NCBI GenBank assembly: GCA_965662725.1
Contig: CBFIIT010000003.1
Span: forward strand, 21,125-85,124
DNA length: 64,000 nt
From: UBA8337 sp965662725
GTDB lineage: Bacteria > Pseudomonadota > Alphaproteobacteria > RS24
Direction of reading: 5' to 3'
This document shows positions 59,104-64,000 of this stretch, in pieces (positions within the stretch are counted from its first letter, which is position 1; every line of letters begins with the position of its first letter). The notes beneath the pieces are model-generated. The model was not told the origin of the DNA. It saw only the letters and a list, made by a program, of their open reading frames with translations, and made no database searches. Position numbers and translations under genes: made by a program.

Positions 59104-61278
59104 TTATTGAGCTGCTTTATATTCCAACCGACGCTGGTGCAAAAGCGGCTCAGTATAACCGCTTGGCTGTGCGCGGCCTTTAAACACCAAATCGCAAGCC
59201 GCTTGAAATGCAATGCTAGTGTCCAGATTACCGGCCATGGCGGTATAGTCACTATCACCGGCATTTTGCTCATCGACCACAGCCGCCATACGTTTCATGG
59301 TTTCCATCACTTGCGCTTCAGAGCAAATGCCGTGATGCAGCCAATTGGCAATATGCTGGCTGGAAATGCGCAATGTGGCGCGGTCTTCCATCAGCCCGAC
59401 ATTGTGAATATCCGGCACTTTTGAGCAACCAACGCCTTGGTCAATCCAGCGCACGACATAGCCCAAAATACCTTGCGCATTATTATCCAACTCTTGTTGG
59501 ATATCTTCCGGCGACCATTGCGGATGCGTTTCCACCGGCATGGATAAAATTTTATCCAATGATGCGCGCGGTCGCGATTTCAAATTATTCTGCACCTCAT
59601 CAACATTGACCTGATGATAGTGAGTGGCATGCAAAGTCGCCGCTGTTGGAGACGGCGCCCAAGCACAATCGGCACCGGCTTTCGGCTGGCCGATTTTTTG
59701 TTCAATCATCGCCGCCATCAAATCCGGCATGGCCCACATACCTTTACCGATTTGTGCGCGCCCCTGCAGGCCGCAGGCCAGACCGATATCGACATTCCAA
59801 TCTTCATAAGTCAAAAGCCAATCTTCGGTTTTCATATCGGCTTTGCGGATCATCGGCCCCATTTCCATGGAAGTATGAATTTCATCGCCGGTGCGGTCGA
59901 GGAAACCGGTATTGATGAAAATCACCCGTCCCTTGGCAGCGCGAATGCACTCTTTCAAATTCACCGTGGTGCGGCGTTCCTCATCCATAATGCCCATTTT
60001 CATGCACAGACTGTCCAGCCCCAGCGCTTTTTCAACCGCGCCGAACAGCGCATCTGCAAACGCCACTTCTTCCGGCCCGTGCATTTTCGGCTTCACAATA
60101 TAAACCGAACCGGCTTTTGAGTTTTTCGCCGCCGCATCGGTTTTGGCGAAATCATGCTGCGCCAAAAGGCCGGTCATTACCGCATCCATAATGCCTTCGG
60201 GAATTTCATCACCGCGATCATCAAGAATGGCCGGATTGGTCATCAAATGGCCGACATTGCGAATAAGCATTAGCGACAGACCCGGCAAGGTCAGCGTGCC
60301 GCTGCCATTGGCGGTTGTGTAATCGCGATTGGAGGCCAAAGCGCGGGTCATTTGCTTGCCGCCTTTTTCCATTTGAACCGATAAATCGCGGCGCATCAGA
60401 CCCAGCAAATTGCGATAGGTCTCAACCTTATCTTCGCCATCCACGGCAGCGACCGAATCTTCGCAATCCATAATCGTCGTGACCGCGCTTTCCAGATAAA
60501 TATCAGCCACATTGGCAATATCATCGGCACCGATATTATGCTCGGCATTGATCCAAATCTCAGCGTGCAAATCATTGTTTTTCAGCAACACCGCTTCCGG
60601 CTTATCGGCCGCGCCGCGATAGCCGACAAATTTCTCGCCCGATTGAAGCTGCGCTTCGCCGCCCGCATGTTCACAAACCAAAGCGCCATCGACAATTTTA
60701 TAGGCGCTGACATCGGCATATTTAACGCCCGCCAAAGGAGCCATATCATCAAGCAGTGCCTTGGCGCGTTTGATAACTTCCGCGCCGCGCACCGGATTAT
60801 AAGCACCGGCAGGTGATAAATCGCCCGATTGGTCAATCGCATCCGTGCCGTAAAACGCATCATATAAGGAGCCCCAACGCGCATTCGCAGCATTGACGGC
60901 GAAGCGCGCATTTTTTACCGGCACCACCAATTGCGGGCCGGCGATTTTGGCAATCTCATCATCGACATTGGCCGTCTCAATCGAGAAATCATCGCCTTCC
61001 GGCACCAAATAACCGATCTCTTCCAAAAATGCCTTATAAGCCGCCGCATCATGCGGCTGGCCTTGGCGTGCTTTATGCCATTCATCAATTTTTACCTGCA
61101 AATCATCGCGCTTTTTCAGCAAGGCTTTATTGGTATCGCGATGCGCGTTCAACACATCAGCACAGGCTTGCCAAAACGCATCAGCGCTGATGGAAAGCCC
61201 TTGAACAGCTTCATTTGCAACAAAATCCGCCAGTTCCTTATCAATTTGCAGGCCGGCAATGGTGACGCGCTCGGTCAT
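59104..61278 (-). CDS. glcB: Malate synthase G
   Basis: Condenses glyoxylate with acetyl-CoA to malate. From ATG 61278 (MTERVTIAGL, GGAG at good distance) it has 724 residues, typical of form G. Motifs include the catalytic region TTIMDCEDSVAAVDGEDKV, KPKMHGPEEVAFA, RTTVNLKECIRAAKGRVIFINTGFLDRTGDEIHTSMEMG, and WMP-type CoA parts. It fits acetate/C2 metabolism, either by the glyoxylate shunt or by the glyoxylate made in the ethylmalonyl-CoA pathway. Isocitrate lyase is not in the window. Confidence 0.96.
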   Translation of the reverse strand: MTERVTIAGLQIDKELADFVANEAVQGLSISADAFWQACADVLNAHRDTNKALLKKRDDLQVKIDEWHKARQGQPHDAAAYKAFLEEIGYLVPEGDDFSIETANVDDEIAKIAGPQLVVPVKNARFAVNAANARWGSLYDAFYGTDAIDQSGDLSPAGAYNPVRGAEVIKRAKALLDDMAPLAGVKYADVSAYKIVDGALVCEHAGGEAQLQSGEKFVGYRGAADKPEAVLLKNNDLHAEIWINAEHNIGADDIANVADIYLESAVTTIMDCEDSVAAVDGEDKVETYRNLLGLMRRDLSVQMEKGGKQMTRALASNRDYTTANGSGTLTLPGLSLMLIRNVGHLMTNPAILDDRGDEIPEGIMDAVMTGLLAQHDFAKTDAAAKNSKAGSVYIVKPKMHGPEEVAFADALFGAVEKALGLDSLCMKMGIMDEERRTTVNLKECIRAAKGRVIFINTGFLDRTGDEIHTSMEMGPMIRKADMKTEDWLLTYEDWNVDIGLACGLQGRAQIGKGMWAMPDLMAAMIEQKIGQPKAGADCAWAPSPTAATLHATHYHQVNVDEVQNNLKSRPRASLDKILSMPVETHPQWSPEDIQQELDNNAQGILGYVVRWIDQGVGCSKVPDIHNVGLMEDRATLRISSQHIANWLHHGICSEAQVMETMKRMAAVVDEQNAGDSDYTAMAGNLDTSIAFQAACDLVFKGRAQPSGYTEPLLHQRRLEYKAAQ

Positions 61279-61404
61279 TTGGTTCTCCATTTAAAGAGTT
61301 AAAGTCTCACAAAAATTCCCCCGCAAACTATAGTCTTTTGTGGCGCGGCTCAATGTTTCAGTGCATAAATAACGTGCTTTTTTGTGCGTGGATGAGGGAA
61401 AATT

Positions 61405-62214
61405 ATGTCATCGAAAAAAGATAGCCGCGCTTTGCGCTTTTATTCAGATGTTCTCGGACTTGAACATTTGCATTATGGGCTTTGGCAAGGTGAAGATGAA
61501 TTGACCCTGGCCAATTTGAAAGCCGCGCAAAACCGCTATCAACAAGCGATTATCGATTTATTGCCGCCGCCGCCGGCGCGCGTGCTGGATGTCGGTTGCG
61601 GCACAGGCGAATTGTCAAAGACGCTGAAAGCAGCCGGTTATGAAATTGAAGGCTTATCACCTGACGTCAATCATATTGACAGCTATGCGGAAAAAGTCGG
61701 CGAACCGTTTCACCATTGCGTGTTTGAAGATTTCACCCCACAGCAGCCCTATGATGTCGTGATTATGAGCGAGTCTTGCCAATATATTGCACTGGAGAAA
61801 TTATTTCCGGTCTTGGCTGCCTGTATGAAATCGCAAGCGGTTTGGGTGGTTGTCGATTATTTCGTGAAAGACGGCGTCACCGGTGTGATGGCCAAAAGCG
61901 GCCATACTTATACCGCGTTTCAACGCGCCGTTACCGCTAGCGATTTGAGCATGGATTACGATCGCGACATTACCGAGGCGACTTTGCCGACATTGGATTT
62001 TGCAGCCTCTTTGGTTTCGCGCGGCGAACTGGCCCTGTCCATGCTGAAACAACGCATCGATCAGCGCAGCTATCTTTTGTCAAAACTGGTCAATGTAATT
62101 TTATGGCTGGGTCGCAAAGAGATTAAAAAACTGGATGAGAACCGGCAATTGATCGACAGCGCTGCTTTTAAACAAGCCAAAACCTATCGGTTGATGCGCT
62201 TCAAACGCGGCTAA
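61405..62214 (+). CDS. Class I SAM-dependent methyltransferase
   Basis: Methyltransferase-fold protein of 269 residues. The SAM-binding motif is RVLDVGCGTGELSKTLKAAGYEIEGLSPD, and later segments YDVVIMSESCQYIALEKLF and DYFVKDGVTGVMAKSGHTYTAF follow the usual plan. No substrate can be assigned; the N-terminal RFYSDVLGLEHLHYGLW resembles lipid/quinone-type methyltransferases only loosely. Monocistronic, divergent from malate synthase by about 126 bases. Confidence 0.82.
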   Translation: MSSKKDSRALRFYSDVLGLEHLHYGLWQGEDELTLANLKAAQNRYQQAIIDLLPPPPARVLDVGCGTGELSKTLKAAGYEIEGLSPDVNHIDSYAEKVGEPFHHCVFEDFTPQQPYDVVIMSESCQYIALEKLFPVLAACMKSQAVWVVVDYFVKDGVTGVMAKSGHTYTAFQRAVTASDLSMDYDRDITEATLPTLDFAASLVSRGELALSMLKQRIDQRSYLLSKLVNVILWLGRKEIKKLDENRQLIDSAAFKQAKTYRLMRFKRG

Positions 62215-62222
62215 AGTTAAAA

Positions 62223-62516
62223 TCAACTTTCAAATTCGGCCAGCTTTTCGGCATATTCCTTATCCAAACGCCGGATTTGCCACAACGCAATGCCGGTCCA
62301 TAAAACATAAGCCCCGCTAACGGCCAGCACCAACCAGATATTGGTCGCCATGCTCATGGTCGACGTCAAATATGATTGTATGGCCAAAAACACAATCATC
62401 GACCAGCTTGCCGCATAAATGCGTTGTTTCAACAGTCCCTTTTTCACCACATGGCTGAGCCGTGTGACGACATCCAAAGTCTGGGTGGTCTTACAGTGTT
62501 TTTCAGTCGCGCTCAT
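62223..62516 (-). CDS. Two-helix membrane protein coupled to the glutamate-synthase-like gene
   Basis: Protein of 97 residues with hydrophobic segments near 37-57 and 62-82 and charged ends (RRLDKEYAEKLAEFES). The start overlaps the stop of the upstream gene (ATGA), so the two are co-translated. No family is recognised. It may be an accessory subunit for the flavoprotein. Confidence 0.72.
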   Translation of the reverse strand: MSATEKHCKTTQTLDVVTRLSHVVKKGLLKQRIYAASWSMIVFLAIQSYLTSTMSMATNIWLVLAVSGAYVLWTGIALWQIRRLDKEYAEKLAEFES

Positions 62517-63946
62517 AAATCATCGCCAATTCGAAAAACCCGCGTCCGGTCAATCGAGCGCGCGCAGGCGGCACCTGTTGAATGGGCAATATAGCCGACT
62601 TGTTTTTTGACATTGGTCAGATAAGCGGCAACGCGATGCGCTTTTATGGTCGGGTCAAGACCGCGCACCAGCCGCTTATTATGCGTGGTAATGCCGGTCG
62701 GGCAGGTGTTTTTATCGCATTGCAGGGCTTGAATGCAGCCCAGCGCAAACATCGGTCCGCGCGCCGAATTAACCGCCACCGCACCTTCCGACAAAGCCCA
62801 AGCAATCGCCGCCGGGGTGATTAATTTGCCCGATACACAGACCAATATTTTTTCCCGCAAACCGTATTTTTCAAGTTTTTGCATCAACGCCGGCAGGCTT
62901 TCCGGCAATAACATACCGACATGGTCCATTAACGCCGCCGGTGCCGCGCCGGTGCCACCATCGGCCCCATCCAGCGTGATGAAACTGGGATAGATTTTTT
63001 CGCGATTGAATGTCTCAAACATCTCATCCAAATCTTCCGCCCGTCCCAGCACGAATTTTATCCCGACCGGTTTATCGGTGCATTTTTTCACCCGCGCGAT
63101 CAAGTGCGCCAATTCTTGTGCATTGGACACATCGGCGCGACGATTGGGCGAGACACTGTCTTCGCCCGCTGCAATGCCGCGCGTCTCGGCAATGGTCTTC
63201 GTGACTTTCGCAGCCGGTAAAATACCGCCCTTACCGGGCTTTGCGCCTTGCGATAATTTAATTTCAAACATGATGATTTGCGGCTTGGCCGCCAATGCGG
63301 CGAGCTTTGCCTCATCAAGATTGCCATCTTCATCACGCACGCCATAATTTGCCGTGCCGATTTGAAACACCGTATCAGCACCGCCTTGTTCATGAAACGG
63401 CGAGAAGCCGCCCTCGCCCGTATTATGCCACGCCCCGGCCAGCTTGGCGCCTTGCGATAAGGCCAATATCGCATTGCCTGACATTGCCCCATAAGAGGTG
63501 CCGGAAATATTGAAATAGCTTTCTGTCGTATAGGGATTGGCGGTGTCGGCTCCGAAAGTGACTTTGCGCACATGCAACACATCTTCTTGCAAAGTCGGAT
63601 AAAAACTATTGGCAAAACGAATGGCCCCATCGGCGCGCAAATCATAATCGGAGCCGAAGGCAATCACCCCGCCTTTGCCGTCTGCCATATTATTGACGAA
63701 GTCACGCTGAAACCGATTAAACGGCAATTCCTCGCGATCGGCAGCAAAGAAATAGGCGCGTAAAAACACCCCCAATTCCTTCAAAATATAACGCATATGA
63801 CCCAGAACCGGATAATTACGGTGAATGGCATTGCGGCTTTGCAAGCGGTCGCGTAGATAAACCAAAATCAAAAATGCCATCGCTGCACCAATTGTGGTGA
63901 TAAACAGCGCCGCCATGAACAATAAAATATCACTGATCAATTGCAT
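62513..63946 (-). CDS. Membrane-anchored FMN-binding glutamate synthase-like protein
   Basis: Protein of 477 residues resembling the FMN/3Fe-4S synthase domain of glutamate synthase without the amidotransferase part. An N-terminal hydrophobic segment (about 8-30) suggests membrane attachment. Later motifs are FEIKLSQGAKPGKGGILP, the catalytic region SFITLDGADGGTGAAPAAL, GKLITPAAIAWALSEGA and a cluster-binding CIQALQCDKNTCPTGITTHN, matching the 3Fe-4S motif of GltB. Its electron donor and substrate are unclear. It is the last gene at the right end. Confidence 0.88.
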   Translation of the reverse strand: MQLISDILLFMAALFITTIGAAMAFLILVYLRDRLQSRNAIHRNYPVLGHMRYILKELGVFLRAYFFAADREELPFNRFQRDFVNNMADGKGGVIAFGSDYDLRADGAIRFANSFYPTLQEDVLHVRKVTFGADTANPYTTESYFNISGTSYGAMSGNAILALSQGAKLAGAWHNTGEGGFSPFHEQGGADTVFQIGTANYGVRDEDGNLDEAKLAALAAKPQIIMFEIKLSQGAKPGKGGILPAAKVTKTIAETRGIAAGEDSVSPNRRADVSNAQELAHLIARVKKCTDKPVGIKFVLGRAEDLDEMFETFNREKIYPSFITLDGADGGTGAAPAALMDHVGMLLPESLPALMQKLEKYGLREKILVCVSGKLITPAAIAWALSEGAVAVNSARGPMFALGCIQALQCDKNTCPTGITTHNKRLVRGLDPTIKAHRVAAYLTNVKKQVGYIAHSTGAACARSIDRTRVFRIGDDL

Positions 63947-64000
63947 TGGGGTTCCCCTTATTTCTATTACCGAAAGCCTAGGCGAAAGCGACGCACAGCA

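Noticed and set aside
1..64000. Long open frames antisense or out of frame to the genes listed
   Set aside because: They lie inside well-supported genes, have arginine/proline-rich or histidine-rich composition with no family resemblance, and lack ribosome-binding sites. They are treated as shadows of the real coding frames.

Overview
This window is chromosomal DNA from a bacterium of the class Alphaproteobacteria. The evidence is gene content and order: accA/xerD, aroK-aroB-CorC, a BolA gene head-to-head with a J-domain gene, cobS-cobT, SUV3-like helicase - S4 protein - fdxA - carD - rpoH, argH-lptM-lysA, ftsEX, chorismate mutase-hisC-tyrA next to metXW, and Coq4/Coq7 ubiquinone genes. G+C looks moderate by eye; I did not compute it. 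No insertion sequence, prophage, integrated element, CRISPR array or rRNA operon is visible, and no gap between genes exceeds about 300 bases.

Layout. 1-7.1 kb: partial accA, xerD, a large exported protein of unknown function with a tiny membrane-protein gene upstream, then divergent aroK-aroB-CorC. 7.1-13.4 kb: BolA, J-domain protein, aerobic cobaltochelatase subunits cobS-cobT, rpmB, and a thioesterase/acyl-CoA dehydrogenase pair. 13.6-21.3 kb: RNA helicase, S4 protein, TerB-like protein, ferredoxin, CarD with a histone-H1-like tail, rpoH, an M48 lipoprotein protease and tRNA-Arg. 21.3-29.7 kb: tautomerase, outer-membrane protein, flavin oxidase-like protein, cytochrome c, thiolase, hydrolase, glpD, an MBL-fold/TusA pair, an ArsC-like protein, Coq4 and tRNA-Leu. 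29.8-35.7 kb: a CLC-family protein, YqaA-like protein, DsbB, Coq7, HNH nuclease, AlkA-type glycosylase and GluQRS. 35.7-41 kb: a cluster of probable methylsuccinyl-CoA dehydrogenase, HIG1 protein, cobalamin adenosyltransferase, etfB, etfA and 3-hydroxybutyryl-CoA dehydrogenase. 41-50 kb: tlpA/argH, lptM-like, lysA, ftsEX, an ElyC/SanA-type protein, a DUF2125 protein, and tyrA/hisC/chorismate mutase on the minus strand. 50-57 kb: metX-metW, a methyltransferase, then an overlapping gloB-cupin-pabB-pabA-pabC run, and rpmF. 57-64 kb: a PQQ-type sugar dehydrogenase, a small membrane protein, malate synthase G, a methyltransferase and a membrane-anchored glutamate-synthase-like flavoprotein with a two-helix partner.

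How the genes fit together. Much of the window is housekeeping biosynthesis around chorismate (aroK, aroB, chorismate mutase, tyrA, hisC, pabABC) and amino acids (argH, lysA, metXW). A second theme is acyl-CoA metabolism that feeds electrons to ubiquinone through ETF, together with vitamin B12 assembly and adenosylation. This is what an organism running the B12-dependent ethylmalonyl-CoA pathway would need, but the pathway's signature reductase/carboxylase and mutases are not in the window. I found no obviously new defence or mobile system. The most interesting items are small-scale: a CLC protein lacking both gating/proton glutamates, the H1-like tail on CarD, a 45-residue membrane ORF upstream of a large exported protein, a zinc-less GluQRS, a terminator embedded in a neighbouring coding sequence, two genes with an identical 21-base start region, a palindrome built on the etfA stop codon, and fully overlapping divergent ribosome-binding sites at argH/tlpA.
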